A stretch of 64,000 bases of DNA from Bacillus sp. CH30_1T (GTDB taxonomy: Bacteria > Bacillota > Bacilli > Bacillales > Bacillaceae_B): positions 134,884 to 198,883 of the forward strand of contig NZ_VTUY01000007.1 of NCBI RefSeq assembly GCF_008364765.1. The letters run 5' to 3'. Each line of letters opens with the position of its first letter. The first letter of the stretch is position 1. Shown piece after piece: positions 6,722 to 16,381 of the stretch. Made by a program: the position numbers and the translations under genes. Under the pieces are notes generated by a model. The model had not been told where the DNA came from. It did not search any database and worked only from the letters and a program-made list of their open reading frames with translations.

Positions 6722-8135
6722 TGATGGTTTTTTCCTTATCATCATTTTTATCTTGTTCCATTTTTGATAGCATCGCTTTATGCTTCTTTTCTTTAAGCTG
6801 ATCTCTTTTTCCTCTAAAGTCCTTAAGGGAATTGTGATCCGGATTTTCCTGATATTCCTTTCGTCGCTCCAAACGCTTAAGTCCACTCGGGGTGAGGGAA
6901 GAATGGGTTTGATTCATCAATCCGGCAATTCCAATGGTTGGTTCTTTAATCTCTTCATCATGATACACTTCTTTAAAATAATCATCTGCCCTGCCTGCTA
7001 CGTATTCTTCCGGTTCCGGATAGGTAGAGATGACTCCTTCAAAATTACGGACGACCACTTTTGAAGCACTTTGAGAAATAAGGTAATTCGGTTGCAGGGA
7101 AATTTTCCCTCCACCACCGGGGGCATCTAACACAAAGGTCGGTACGGCATAGCCGGATGTATGTCCCCTTAAGCCTTCGATAATCTCCAGCCCTTTGGAT
7201 ACAGGTGCGCGGAAGTGGCCGATTCCTTCTGATAAGTCACATTGATAAATATAGTATGGACGTACTCGAATCTTAACAAGATCGTGCATAAGCTTTTTCA
7301 TAATAGGCACACTGTCGTTTATACCGGCGAGAATAACCGCTTGATTCCCTACAGGGACCCCTGCATTTACGAGCATCTCACACGCTTTCTTGGACTCTTC
7401 GGTAATTTCGATCGATGTATTAAAGTGCGTATTCAACCACACGGGATGATATTTCTTCAAAATATTACACAGGTTCTCGGTAATCCGCTGTGGAAACACT
7501 ACTGGCGCCCTCGTTCCAATCCGGATGATCTCGACATGTGGAATCTCTCTTAAATTCTTTAAGATGTATTCAAGAATCTGGTCATTAATCAGTAGACCAT
7601 CCCCACCCGATAGCAGTACGTCTCTTACACTTGGAGTATCCCGGATATATTCAATGGCCGCATCAAGTTGCTTCTTTGGTACGCCCATTCCAATTTGTCC
7701 CGAAAACCTTCTTCTCGTACAGTAACGACAGTACATGGAGCATTGATTGGTTACGAGAAATAACACTCTGTCAGGATATCTGTGCGTCAATCCAGGAACT
7801 GGGGAATCTTCATCTTCATGTAAAGGATCCTCCAGGTCATACTTCGTTTTATGGATTTCCTGACCAATCGGAACAGATTGCATCCGGATAGGGCAGCGCG
7901 CGTCATCTTCATTCATTAACCATGCATAATAAGGAGTAATATTAAGCGGGATTGTTTTAGTCGAAATCTTTACACCTTCCTCTTCATCCGGTGTCAGGTT
8001 TACCACTTTCTTTAAGTCATCGAGGGTCCTGATGGTGTTTGTCAGCTGCCATAACCAATTATTCCATTGTTCATCCGTTACATCCTTCCAAAGCTCAATA
8101 TCCTTCCAATGCCTTTTCGGTTTATAGAGATTCAT
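6714..8135 (-). CDS. kamA: L-lysine 2,3-aminomutase (radical SAM, PLP)
   Basis: 473 residues from the ATG at 8135 (nine bases after GGTGGAG; an ATG at 8141 is too close to it). It converts L-lysine to L-beta-lysine using S-adenosylmethionine, a 4Fe-4S cluster and PLP. The cluster motif is CSMYCRYC (Cys 132, 136, 139), followed by TRRRFSGQ. Further along are SGGDGLLI (SAM-binding GGE-like motif) and DAPGGGGK with the PLP lysine. The charged C-terminal tail is typical. It is in one unit with yodP (acetyltransferase) upstream and yokU downstream, so the product is likely N-acetyl-beta-lysine, known as a compatible solute in some archaea and bacteria. Confidence 0.96.
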   Translation of the reverse strand: MNLYKPKRHWKDIELWKDVTDEQWNNWLWQLTNTIRTLDDLKKVVNLTPDEEEGVKISTKTIPLNITPYYAWLMNEDDARCPIRMQSVPIGQEIHKTKYDLEDPLHEDEDSPVPGLTHRYPDRVLFLVTNQCSMYCRYCTRRRFSGQIGMGVPKKQLDAAIEYIRDTPSVRDVLLSGGDGLLINDQILEYILKNLREIPHVEIIRIGTRAPVVFPQRITENLCNILKKYHPVWLNTHFNTSIEITEESKKACEMLVNAGVPVGNQAVILAGINDSVPIMKKLMHDLVKIRVRPYYIYQCDLSEGIGHFRAPVSKGLEIIEGLRGHTSGYAVPTFVLDAPGGGGKISLQPNYLISQSASKVVVRNFEGVISTYPEPEEYVAGRADDYFKEVYHDEEIKEPTIGIAGLMNQTHSSLTPSGLKRLERRKEYQENPDHNSLKDFRGKRDQLKEKKHKAMLSKMEQDKNDDKEKTING

Positions 8136-8233
8136 TTTCATCTACTCCACCAACTTTCAAAAAAGTATCTTTCTACCAGGAACAGAACTATACATTAGCC
8201 TATGAAATAGGATCCCAATCGGTTTTCATCCTT

Positions 8234-9067
8234 TTACATTACACTCAAATCTTTTTCCCAAATGTTCATATCTTCCATTTTGTCGAAGATGATGCAATTG
8301 TTCGCCAGTCTTCCTCCGTATCGATATCCGAGCTGATGGAATACCGCATTCATACCAACTGAAAGTGCCCTGGCAATCGTATAGGCACAGAAAATGTCGC
8401 GGTTAAGCAGTTCCCATTCCAATTTTCGGATCAGGTGCTTCATATACCCGCCTTTACGATAGGAAGAGCGTGTAGCACAATCCGTTATTTCGGCGTTCTT
8501 ACAGGTTGATGATACATCAGCGGAAGCTGCACTGATGATTCTTCCTTCCTCCTCGATATAAACAAAGATTGTCCCACTTTTCATTGACTCTCTCACATAG
8601 TCGGGATTGTGTAATGGTACAGGATATAGCTTAAATACTTCTTGATAAAGGTCGGCCAACCGCCCTGCATGCTCTTCGGTCGCGACGGAAATCGGTTTAA
8701 AACCTTCGCTTTCGTGTCTACCTAGCTCCTGTACGGATTGAAGAATGGCATCCTCATCACTCCAGTACGAGCTATTTCTTCTTTCATCGGTTAAAAACTT
8801 ACTCATAAAAAAAGCTTTATCCCCATTAAAGTACGCGTTTACTCCCCCCTCCAAGATGAAACCTTTTTCGAAAAAAAAGAGAGATTGATCCCTTCTTGCT
8901 TTCACAATTACCTTTTCATAAAGGTTGGACTGAGTCTCTTTCTTCACATACTCCCACAATAATACCGGGTTCCCTCTAAACTCATCCACCCGCAGCCTTC
9001 TGTTATAGCCATCTTTATAAATGGCAGCTTCTATCTTCGGTTTTTTAATATATTCGTATGTCTGCAT
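8234..9067 (-). CDS. yodP: Putative beta-lysine N6-acetyltransferase (GNAT, AblB type)
   Basis: 277 residues from the ATG at 9067, with AAGGGG nine bases upstream. The C-terminal half is a GNAT fold: RSSYRKGGYMKHLIRKLE (about residues 210-227) carries the acetyl-CoA loop, and NCIIFDKMEDMNIWEKDL closes the domain. The N-terminal half resembles the extra domain of AblB-type beta-lysine acetyltransferases. It lies directly upstream of kamA, as in B. subtilis, where the pair makes N6-acetyl-beta-lysine. The gap of about 98 bases to kamA shows no terminator, so cotranscription is likely. Confidence 0.88.
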   Translation of the reverse strand: MQTYEYIKKPKIEAAIYKDGYNRRLRVDEFRGNPVLLWEYVKKETQSNLYEKVIVKARRDQSLFFFEKGFILEGGVNAYFNGDKAFFMSKFLTDERRNSSYWSDEDAILQSVQELGRHESEGFKPISVATEEHAGRLADLYQEVFKLYPVPLHNPDYVRESMKSGTIFVYIEEEGRIISAASADVSSTCKNAEITDCATRSSYRKGGYMKHLIRKLEWELLNRDIFCAYTIARALSVGMNAVFHQLGYRYGGRLANNCIIFDKMEDMNIWEKDLSVM

Positions 9068-9089
9068 TCTTATAAGCCCCTTTTTTACC

Positions 9090-9116
9090 AACATATGAAG
9101 TGATAAGGTAAGTTAT
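9090..9116 (-). promoter_or_regulatory. Candidate sigma-E-like promoter for yodP-kamA-yokU-yozE
   Basis: On the minus strand an ATA (9114-9116) is separated by 16 bases from CATATGTT (9090-9097), close to the mother-cell sigma-E pattern. It sits just upstream of the yodP start and downstream of the yodQ terminator. B. subtilis homologues are known to be sigma-E controlled. The match is short and could be chance. Confidence 0.3.
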
Positions 9117-9131
9117 GAAACAAACCATTAT

Positions 9132-9174
9132 AAAAAGGAACAACCTATGTCTTTAATCATTAGAGTTGTTCCTT
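9132..9174 (-). terminator. Terminator after yodQ
   Basis: AAGGAACAAC pairs with GTTGTTCCTT, followed by TTTTTA on the minus strand. It separates the yodTSRQ unit from yodP-kamA. Confidence 0.8.
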
Positions 9175-9272
9175 CTATGGATGATATGAAGTTTTTAAGA
9201 TTACATTGAAGCTGACAAACGGTTTGTGAAAGGGTTAAATATCAATTATTACTCTATACCCATAAAGAAAAA

Positions 9273-10538
9273 TTATGGCTCTTTATTACACCAATCCAAA
9301 ATAAATAAGGAAAGTATTTCAGCAGTTTGATAAATTTTATTCAATTCGATGAATTCGTTTGCGTCATGAGCCACTTCAGTTATTCCAGGACCGAATACGA
9401 CGACCGGAATATTCCCTCCCCTAGATAGGATTCCACCATCCGTTCCCCAGGGAGAGGCTTCAATGATGGGGGTGGTTTGCAATACTTCATTGGCATGATA
9501 GCAAAGCTTTTCCACTAATTCATGGTCGCAGGAAAGGTCACCAGGCTGCCACCTTCCACCAAACCATTCGATTTCCACAGGATAATGATCAAACCATGAA
9601 TCAATCTTATCCAACTTCGAGAGGGCATCCTCTACCTCTTTTTCTACTAGTTGTAGGGACTCCCATGGTCCAACCCCCACCCTTCCCTCAATGATAGCAA
9701 TATCAGGAACGGAGGATGGCCACTTTCCGCTTTCAATTCTTCCAATATTAATGGGCAATGGAATAGGAATATTTTTATATAAAGGATCGTCCACCCTCTT
9801 GTTTCTGGATAATTCCAATTCTTGAAGAGTTTGAATGACAGTATAGGCTTTATCAATTGCGTTTACCCCTTCATACCTGGTGCCCCCATGTGCCGATTTT
9901 CCTTTTACTTTCAGGCGGAACCACATGGATCCCTGTTGCTTCGGAAAGATCTTCATGTTGGTAGGTTCGGGAATAATGGCAACATCTGCTTTGTACCCTC
10001 TCATTAAGGCGGCAAGGGTCCCGGTCCCGCCACTTTCCTCCTCTATCACACTTTGAAAAAGGATATCACCTTTCAGTGGGATGTTTAATTCCTTCACAAT
10101 TTCCAATGCAAGGAGTAAAGCGACAGATCCCCCCTTCATATCGGTTGACCCTCTTCCGTAAAGCTTTCCATCTTCAATCACACCACCATAAGGATCATAT
10201 GTCCAATTCTCCCTGTCACCTTCTGGTACGACATCAATGTGGCCATTTAACAGGAGACTCCTACCTCCACCTGTTCCTTTTAACACACCCACTACATTTG
10301 GGTTGCCTTCGAAGTTCTCACGATCACATCGATAAAAAGGATGATCCAACACATCCGATTCTTTCACTTCCCAAATGTCCAACTCCAAACCAAGCTTCCT
10401 GCATTTCTCGATGACAATCGCCTGTGCCTTAGATTCATTTCCCCTAACACTATCTTCCTGCACTAACCTTTGCAGGAGCTTGATTGTACTTTTCTTTTTT
10501 TCTTCTATTATTTCCTTGATGAGACGGTGAGTTTCCAA
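9273..10538 (-). CDS. yodQ: M20 family metallo-deacetylase/peptidase YodQ
   Basis: 421 residues from a TTG at 10538 with AGGAGG seven bases upstream. It has the dinuclear zinc signature of the ArgE/DapE/CPG2 group: LNGHIDVVPEGD (metal His and catalytic Asp), GRGSTDMKGG (bridging Asp), VIEEESGGTG (catalytic Glu-Glu) and GTDGG near the C-terminus. Family members remove acyl groups from amino acids. Being cotranscribed with CoA-transferase genes yodR/yodS and aminotransferase yodT suggests an N-acyl amino acid, possibly N-acetyl-beta-lysine from the neighbouring kamA-yodP unit. That substrate is inference. Confidence 0.9.
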   Translation of the reverse strand: METHRLIKEIIEEKKKSTIKLLQRLVQEDSVRGNESKAQAIVIEKCRKLGLELDIWEVKESDVLDHPFYRCDRENFEGNPNVVGVLKGTGGGRSLLLNGHIDVVPEGDRENWTYDPYGGVIEDGKLYGRGSTDMKGGSVALLLALEIVKELNIPLKGDILFQSVIEEESGGTGTLAALMRGYKADVAIIPEPTNMKIFPKQQGSMWFRLKVKGKSAHGGTRYEGVNAIDKAYTVIQTLQELELSRNKRVDDPLYKNIPIPLPINIGRIESGKWPSSVPDIAIIEGRVGVGPWESLQLVEKEVEDALSKLDKIDSWFDHYPVEIEWFGGRWQPGDLSCDHELVEKLCYHANEVLQTTPIIEASPWGTDGGILSRGGNIPVVVFGPGITEVAHDANEFIELNKIYQTAEILSLFILDWCNKEP

Positions 10539-10549
10539 ATCGGTTCCTC

Positions 10550-11212
10550 CTAGTCTATATACTTGATAGTGGGGCTCAGGGTATATTGAGCTTCTGTTGT
10601 CTCTTCAATATCTTGAAGTGTGTATGGATTAAATAGTTCTTCTAATATCAATCGACCATCCTCAATTGTAAATACGGCCCTGTCTGTTATGACCATTGAA
10701 ACACATGATCTCGTCGTTAGTGGAAGCGTGCATTCCCGAACAATTTTGCTTCCACCTTTTTTATCTAGATGGGTCATGAGCACTATGACTCTCTTTGCCT
10801 TCGAGGCAAGTTCGGTTGCACCTCCCATCCCCGGTACTTTTTTGCCTGGTATGATCCAATTGGCAAGATCGCCTTTTTCACTGACTTGCAGGGAACCCAG
10901 AATCGTTAAATCGACTTTGCCCCGGCGAATCATGGCAAATGCGATGGAGCTATCTGTATAACAGCCTCCATTCATTAATGAAACAGGGTATCCTCCCGCA
11001 TTACACAAATTTTCGTCCTCTTGCCCTTCCCTTGGTGCAGGCCCGATTCCAATAATTCCGTTCTCCGATTGAAAAACAACGGGAAACCCCTGGGGAAGGT
11101 GATTTGGAACAAGTGATGGTATTCCGATCCCTAAATTTACAATCATATGCTCTTTCACTTCCAAAGCAGCACGCTTTGCTAACTTATCTTTCAATTCGTT
11201 TCCCACGCCCAT
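10550..11212 (-). CDS. yodR: CoA-transferase subunit B (acetoacetyl/butyrate type)
   Basis: 220 residues from the ATG at 11212, with AAAGGAG nine bases upstream. Typical beta-subunit features are VNLGIGIPSLVPNHLP, the active-site glutamate region SENGIIGIGP and GGYPVSLMNGGCYTDSSIAFAMIRRGKVD. It forms a heteromer with the product of yodS, whose 3' end it overlaps by 22 bases. Such enzymes move CoA between organic acids. The acid here is unknown; the gene context points to a product of beta-amino acid breakdown. Confidence 0.92.
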   Translation of the reverse strand: MGVGNELKDKLAKRAALEVKEHMIVNLGIGIPSLVPNHLPQGFPVVFQSENGIIGIGPAPREGQEDENLCNAGGYPVSLMNGGCYTDSSIAFAMIRRGKVDLTILGSLQVSEKGDLANWIIPGKKVPGMGGATELASKAKRVIVLMTHLDKKGGSKIVRECTLPLTTRSCVSMVITDRAVFTIEDGRLILEELFNPYTLQDIEETTEAQYTLSPTIKYID

Positions 11213-11889
11213 TTCCAGTCGACTCCTTTAGATAAAACAATATGATCTACAAATACACCCGACGTGACAATTTCCTCAGGATCCAACTCGCCGACATTCA
11301 CAATTTCTTCTGCCTCTACAATTGTGATATCTGCTGCCATAGCCACAAGAGGATTCGTATTTCTGGCACTTTTATCATAAATGAGGTTCCCAAATGTGTC
11401 GGCTTTTTTGGCATATACTATTCCCACTTCGGCAACCAGGGCTGTTTCATATAAATAACGGTCCCCATCTATCTCCAGTATCTCTTTTCCTTTATTTAAA
11501 TAAGGATCATCCAAACCTATTTCGGTTACGATACCCTTCAACCCCACTCCACCAGCCCGGATTCTTTCGGCCAATATCCCTTGTGGAGAAAACTCAACTT
11601 CAAGCTTCCCTTCACTCATTAATCGACCTGCTACAGGGTTAGACCCGATATGGGAGGCAATCACCTTCTTTACTCTGTGTTGTGCAACCAGTTGTCCGAT
11701 TCCGATATGAGGAAAACCTGTATCATTTCCAATAATCGTGATATCCTTCGTTCCCCAATCCAATAAGTGCTTACATATAGTAGGAGGAGAACCCACCCCT
11801 CCAAATCCGCCAAACATCAAAATCATTCCGTCATTAAAAAAATGTTTTATATTTTTATAGCTGCTTCTTTTGTTATAAAGACGCGACAT
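11191..11889 (-). CDS. yodS: CoA-transferase subunit A
   Basis: 232 residues from the ATG at 11889, with GGAAGGAG about seven bases upstream; the start is three bases beyond the yodT stop, so the genes are coupled. It shows the alpha-subunit glycine-rich loop MFGGFGGVGSPPT and IIGNDTGFPHIGIGQL, plus GLDDPYLNKGKEILEIDG. It pairs with YodR. The usual length for this subunit is about 215-235 residues. Confidence 0.92.
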   Translation of the reverse strand: MSRLYNKRSSYKNIKHFFNDGMILMFGGFGGVGSPPTICKHLLDWGTKDITIIGNDTGFPHIGIGQLVAQHRVKKVIASHIGSNPVAGRLMSEGKLEVEFSPQGILAERIRAGGVGLKGIVTEIGLDDPYLNKGKEILEIDGDRYLYETALVAEVGIVYAKKADTFGNLIYDKSARNTNPLVAMAADITIVEAEEIVNVGELDPEEIVTSGVFVDHIVLSKGVDWKWAWETN

Positions 11890-11891
11890 AT

Positions 11892-13199
11892 TTAGATCTC
11901 CTTCCAATTCTCTTCTACTAGTTGAAAGGTTCTTCTTAGTCTTTTAACCATCTCCTCGAGCTCCCTTTTCGAACTGTTCAATGGAGGAGTAACCATTATG
12001 GCCGATCCCTTCCTCCCATCTATCCCCGCCGCTGCGGGATATAATAAAATCCCACATTCAACCCCGGCTTTAACAATATAAGAAGTAAATGGTGCTCCAA
12101 GGGAATTCAACTCTATGCCCAACATCAGTCCTTTTCCTCTCACATCTTGCACAAAGGAAAATTCAGTTTTAAATTTTTCTATTAGATTTTTCAAGTATGT
12201 TCCTTTATGACCGACACCTTCAATCATCTTTTCTGAATCAATCAGTTTTAGAACGGCAAGTGCTGCTGTTGCAGACATAGGATTTCCACTAAATGTATGA
12301 CCGCTCATAATGACTCTTGACCCATTCAATATCGGCTCCATAACGTTATCGGAAATGAGCGTGGCAGCAATAGGGGCATATCCAGCACTTAGTCCTTTCC
12401 CTATCGCTACAATATCGGCCTTTACTTGCCACTGCTCTAAAGCTAAAAAGGTTCCAGTCCGACCACAGCCTGTCATCACTTCATCTGAAATAAACAAAAT
12501 ATCATGTTTCTCACAGATTGATTTTATCCGTTTATAATAACCTTTTGGAGGAGTAATCGCCCCACCTGCCGCACCGATGATCGGTTCTGCCATAAAGGCA
12601 GCAATATTATCTGCACCTATTCTGCTGATCATCGTTTCTAATTGAGAAGCACAGGCAAGATCACATGATGGATGCGTTTTTCCAAAAGGACAGTGAGCAC
12701 AATAAGGCGGCTCGATGGTCGGCCAATCACCTAAAAAGGAGTCGAATCGTTCTCTTCTGGATGGATGTCCAGATGCGGATAATGCACCGAAAGTGATCCC
12801 ATGGTAACTCAGCCATCGGGATAATACCTTTCTTTTCATTGGTTTTCCTTGTTCCTGCCAATGCTGGATGGCAATTTTGATGGCCGTCTCAACAGCCTCA
12901 GAACCACTATTCACGAAGAAACTCCATGGATAGCCTGCCTTCTCGTGCAGAAAGGCAGCTAAATCCTCAGCAGGCTGATTACTGAATTGAGACCGATACA
13001 CAAATGCCACTTTATTTCCTTGATTCACAATCGATTGAAGAATTTCTTCCATGCCATGTCCTACATTTGCCGTAACTGCTCCAGAACAAGCATCTATATA
13101 TTCCCGGCCATCAGTATCGTACAAATACACACCCTTGCCATAATCAATTGTCGGATAGTGTTCACCAATCAACGGCTTTATTAAATGCGAATGAGGCAT
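11892..13199 (-). CDS. yodT: Class III PLP-dependent aminotransferase YodT
   Basis: 435 residues from the ATG at 13199, chosen because AGGAGGGGGATT lies directly before it; the longer reading to 13277 has no good site. Class III omega-aminotransferase features include YEYIDACSGAVTANVGHG-like N-terminal strands, FVNSGSEAVETAIK, ISDEVMTGCGRTGTFLA (PLP-ring Asp) and the PLP lysine in AIGKGLSAGYAP. It would remove a terminal or beta-amino group. It leads the yodT-S-R-Q unit, so the likely substrate is an intermediate of the same beta-lysine-like pathway. Confidence 0.93.
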   Translation of the reverse strand: MPHSHLIKPLIGEHYPTIDYGKGVYLYDTDGREYIDACSGAVTANVGHGMEEILQSIVNQGNKVAFVYRSQFSNQPAEDLAAFLHEKAGYPWSFFVNSGSEAVETAIKIAIQHWQEQGKPMKRKVLSRWLSYHGITFGALSASGHPSRRERFDSFLGDWPTIEPPYCAHCPFGKTHPSCDLACASQLETMISRIGADNIAAFMAEPIIGAAGGAITPPKGYYKRIKSICEKHDILFISDEVMTGCGRTGTFLALEQWQVKADIVAIGKGLSAGYAPIAATLISDNVMEPILNGSRVIMSGHTFSGNPMSATAALAVLKLIDSEKMIEGVGHKGTYLKNLIEKFKTEFSFVQDVRGKGLMLGIELNSLGAPFTSYIVKAGVECGILLYPAAAGIDGRKGSAIMVTPPLNSSKRELEEMVKRLRRTFQLVEENWKEI

Positions 13200-13540
13200 A
13201 ATCCCCCTCCTGAAAGAATCAGATTCGTACTCTCTTTCGATTCGCTCATCTGGTTGCATAAAAGATTTCCCTACCATTATTCATATGTATGAAAAACGGA
13301 ATCTTTCTTTTCTTTAAGAAAAAAGAATAGGACAAATAAATTTTTTATTAAAGCTCAAAGCCTCATCAAAAATGAAAACATCTTTTCTTTCAGCAAGAGT
13401 TTATTAATTGAAATATACTAAGATTCTTAAAAATTCGACAAAAAGTTTGCAAAGTGACTAGATAAATTAGGACGATATGTATAAAATAATGGTAAGATAA
13501 TCCTATAATACTACTTTTTGCTTATCTTCAGGAGGGGGAA
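13200..13540. other. Divergent intergenic region between yodT and the chemoreceptor gene
   Basis: 340 AT-rich bases without an ORF that I can support. On the minus strand CATACATAT (13283-13291) resembles a sigma-E minus-10 for yodT, but no good minus-35 is visible. On the plus strand CAAA (13450-13453) and GACGATAT (13471-13478) loosely resemble a sigma-D promoter, which would suit a chemoreceptor; the 17-base spacing is longer than usual. Confidence 0.3.
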
Positions 13541-15337
13541 ATGGTGAAAAAGACAAGAGAAAAACATCTAAAAAAAGCACCAAAAACGAAGAAAAATAAG
13601 AAAGAAAAACAGAAAAAGACTTTAGGAGCCTTCTCTTATTTCCGGACAATACGGGGAAAAGTGGTTCTGTCATTCGGTTTATTGACCATTGTCCTTCTAG
13701 TCCTTGCCTCAACTTCTTACTTCAATATGATGAAGCTTGAAAAAGAGATCAACACGCTGATTACATACGATATGCAGGTTGATACAAAGGTGAAGGATTT
13801 ATCGAAGGTATTAAATGAGATTGAAATTGGAGAACAAGGCTTTGTCATTACAGGGGCAACGGGATTTTTGGCCCCCTATCAAAATGGTAAAGGTCAGGTA
13901 GAAAGTCACATCGAAGAATTGAATAATCTATTACAGGACGATCAGGAGCAGCTTGATAAATTGGATAAGATCGAAGCTCAATATGGATTTTGGATACAAT
14001 TCGTTGACCGGGTAATCGAGACACGGAAGGATAAAGGGCTTGAGCAAGCAGCAACACTCGTTGAATCTGGTACGGGTAAGAAATATCTGGACGGAATACG
14101 CTCATATGTTGATATGATTGTAGTCGACCAACAAAAGGATCTGTATAATCGTATTGATTCTCTAAATCAACAGGTTTTCCTGTCCAAAGTCGTTACCATT
14201 GGCTTATCGGTATTTGCGGTTTTATTGGCTATCTTCTTCGGAATCATTTTATCTCATACAATTAAGACGAACACCAGGAAAATCAGCCGTTCTATTTTAG
14301 AAATAGCAAACGCTGGCGGAGATTTAACAAAACGCATTCATGTTAAATCCAAGGATGAGCTTGCTGACCTGGCATCTGATACAAATCAGCTTATCGCCGG
14401 GATCGCCATTCTGGTAAAGCAGGTTTCGGAAATGGCCGAAAACGTATCAGCCAGTAGTCAGGAACTTCTTGCATCAGCCGAAGAAACATCAAGGACGATT
14501 ACTTCCATTGCAGAAACATCCACTGAAATTGCAACTGGAAGCGAACAAACAACAAGTCGGATGTCTACCTCATTAGAAAAAATGAATAGTTTGGAAGAAG
14601 CTGCCCGTTTTTTATTCAATCAAGCAGAACAAGTACGAAAAACTGCACGTGATATGAGGGTAGTTGCTGAACGAGGCGGCAAAACCGTTCAAGCCTCTTC
14701 TTCTAAAATGATGAACATTGAAGAAACCATGTCCAATACAAGTGAAACCGTCGAAGCGTTAGGACAGCGTTCATCACAAATTACGACGATTATCGGTACC
14801 ATTACTGACATTGCAGAGCAAACCAACCTTCTTGCTTTGAATGCTGCCATTGAAGCGGCACGTGCCGGAGAGCATGGAAGAGGCTTTGCCGTTGTGGCAG
14901 ATGAAGTCAGGAAACTGGCGGAACAATCCCGACAAGCGGCAAAAGGTGTAACAGAAATCGTACACAGTATTCAAGAAGAAGTGAATGTCATTATTAAGCA
15001 AAACTCGGATGGAGTAAAAGAGGTTATCGCAGGGGTCGAAATCACAAATGAAACAAACGCCTCCCTTGAAGATATACTAAACCAAACCACAAAAACAACA
15101 GTAGTAGTGGATGAGATGGTTGGTCATATTCAGGAAACCCTTAGTCTCAGTCATGATGTAGCAGCTTCATTTGCCCTGGTCAATGAAATTGCTGAAGCTA
15201 CTGCTTCTAACACAGAAACCACTGCTGCTGCCTCCGAGGAAGGATCAGCTGCGATGGAACAAGTAACGGCAAGCGCTTCAGAGCTTTCACAACAAGCGGA
15301 AAAATTGAAAGAACTAATTTCAAGTTTTAAAATTTAA
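13541..15337 (+). CDS. Methyl-accepting chemotaxis protein with CHASE3-type sensor
   Basis: 598 residues, with AGGAGGGGG just before the ATG. The order is a very Lys-rich cytosolic tail (1-35), a transmembrane helix (about 40-62), an extracellular helical sensor with the CHASE3 signature [11 protein letters not shown] (near 93-103), a second helix (about 214-238), HAMP (about 240-295) and a long coiled-coil signalling domain. The conserved tip [21 protein letters not shown] is near 421-441, followed by [18 protein letters not shown]. It signals through CheA/CheW, but no such genes are nearby, so it is an orphan receptor. The Lys-rich N-tail of about 25 residues is unusual for the family. Ligand unknown. 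Confidence 0.92.
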   Translation: MVKKTREKHLKKAPKTKKNKKEKQKKTLGAFSYFRTIRGKVVLSFGLLTIVLLVLASTSYFNMMKLEKEINTLITYDMQVDTKVKDLSKVLNEIEIGEQGFVITGATGFLAPYQNGKGQVESHIEELNNLLQDDQEQLDKLDKIEAQYGFWIQFVDRVIETRKDKGLEQAATLVESGTGKKYLDGIRSYVDMIVVDQQKDLYNRIDSLNQQVFLSKVVTIGLSVFAVLLAIFFGIILSHTIKTNTRKISRSILEIANAGGDLTKRIHVKSKDELADLASDTNQLIAGIAILVKQVSEMAENVSASSQELLASAEETSRTITSIAETSTEIATGSEQTTSRMSTSLEKMNSLEEAARFLFNQAEQVRKTARDMRVVAERGGKTVQASSSKMMNIEETMSNTSETVEALGQRSSQITTIIGTITDIAEQTNLLALNAAIEAARAGEHGRGFAVVADEVRKLAEQSRQAAKGVTEIVHSIQEEVNVIIKQNSDGVKEVIAGVEITNETNASLEDILNQTTKTTVVVDEMVGHIQETLSLSHDVAASFALVNEIAEATASNTETTAAASEEGSAAMEQVTASASELSQQAEKLKELISSFKI

Positions 15338-15343
15338 GACTAA

Positions 15344-15371
15344 AAAAGAGCCGTCGAGGACGGCTCTTTTT
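15344..15371 (+). terminator. Terminator after the chemoreceptor gene
   Basis: GAGCCGTC and GACGGCTC form the stem, with a GAG loop followed by TTTTT. Confidence 0.9.
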
Positions 15372-15399
15372 CATTTCTCATTAACAACAAAATCTGGAA

Positions 15400-15540
15400 T
15401 CACTTCCCGCAGTAGCAAACGGCTCCAATAATAATTAACAGGATGAATAACACAACAATCAACGCAAAATTATTAACACCGGCAACTGGATAAGCATATC
15501 CACCTTGATAGCATGGATCACAACCATAACCATAGTTCAT
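15400..15540 (-). CDS. YjcZ-family sporulation membrane peptide
   Basis: 46 residues, with GAGGAG eight bases before the ATG at 15540. It has a Tyr/Gly/Cys-rich head ([18 protein letters not shown]), then the family hallmark [18 protein letters not shown] membrane helix and a short VCYCGK tail. YjcZ/YczN-type peptides are found in spore formers and are often sporulation-induced. Their function is unknown. Confidence 0.88.
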   Translation of the reverse strand: MNYGYGCDPCYQGGYAYPVAGVNNFALIVVLFILLIIIGAVCYCGK

Positions 15541-15704
15541 ACCTATCACTCCTCAAAAAATATTTATTTACATTACACTGTATGTCATTCACCTAGAAAT
15601 GGTTTGTGTATTTGCCTAATTTATTTAGCTCTACTCCTTTTCTGTACCGTAGCCTTTCTATATAATAGGAATAGATTTTAAGAGAAGACAGGAGAAATGA
15701 CAGT

Positions 15705-16286
15705 ATGAAATGGTTTATAAAATCGTTTATTAACGGTGTTCTAACAATTGTTCCGATTGGATTGGTCACTTATGTAGTTTATAAAATGTTTCTATTCCTC
15801 GATGGTTTATTAGGAAATGTTTTAAAACCCTATCTTGATGAAAACTATATTCCCGGTATTGGGCTACTCGCAACCATCGTTCTATTGACCTTGCTCGGTT
15901 GGCTTTCCACAAAGTTTTTTACAGGTACGATCATTCGTATAGTTGATATCCTTTTACAAAAAATCCCCTTTGTGAAAACGATTTACTCGGTCATCAAAGA
16001 TACCATTCACTCTTTCTTAGGAGAAAAGAAGTCCTTTTCCAAAGTTGCACTCGTCAAAATGCCTGGTACAACAATGAAATGCCTGGGCTTTATTACGACA
16101 GAGAACCTTGCAGATTTGCATAATGACCTGCAAGATCACGTAGCTGTATACGTACCTCAAACGTTTCAAGTAGCAGGAGTCACCTTTTTGATTCCCAAAA
16201 GTGATATTGAAATATTGGAAATTAAATCTGAAGAAGCGATGAAGTTTATATTGTCTGGGGGAATGACGACCAAGAAGGAAGAATAG
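15705..16286 (+). CDS. DUF502 family membrane protein
   Basis: 193 residues with two N-terminal transmembrane helices (about 10-30 and 47-70). The conserved stretches IPFVKTIYSVIKDTIHSF and FITTENL, and the soluble beta domain containing VAVYVPQTFQVAGVTFLIPKSDI, are typical of DUF502. The site AGGAG lies ten bases before the ATG. It stands alone between convergent genes. Function unknown; homologues in plants are membrane proteins of the secretory system. Confidence 0.88.
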   Translation: MKWFIKSFINGVLTIVPIGLVTYVVYKMFLFLDGLLGNVLKPYLDENYIPGIGLLATIVLLTLLGWLSTKFFTGTIIRIVDILLQKIPFVKTIYSVIKDTIHSFLGEKKSFSKVALVKMPGTTMKCLGFITTENLADLHNDLQDHVAVYVPQTFQVAGVTFLIPKSDIEILEIKSEEAMKFILSGGMTTKKEE

Positions 16287-16346
16287 TTTATAAGCTGATT
16301 AGACAATATCAATGCGGTGATTTGCGAGGGTCGATGGACACCTTAT

Positions 16347-16374
16347 AAAAAAAGACCGGCAATCAAGCCGGTCC
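16347..16374 (-). terminator. Terminator after ypqE
   Basis: GACCGGC and GCCGGTC around a 6-nt loop, with seven T residues on the minus strand. Confidence 0.88.
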
Positions 16375-16381
16375 ATATCTA

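Noticed and set aside
6722..6886. N-terminal extension of yokU
   Set aside because: It lies wholly within kamA in another frame; the coupled ATG at 6721 gives the family length.
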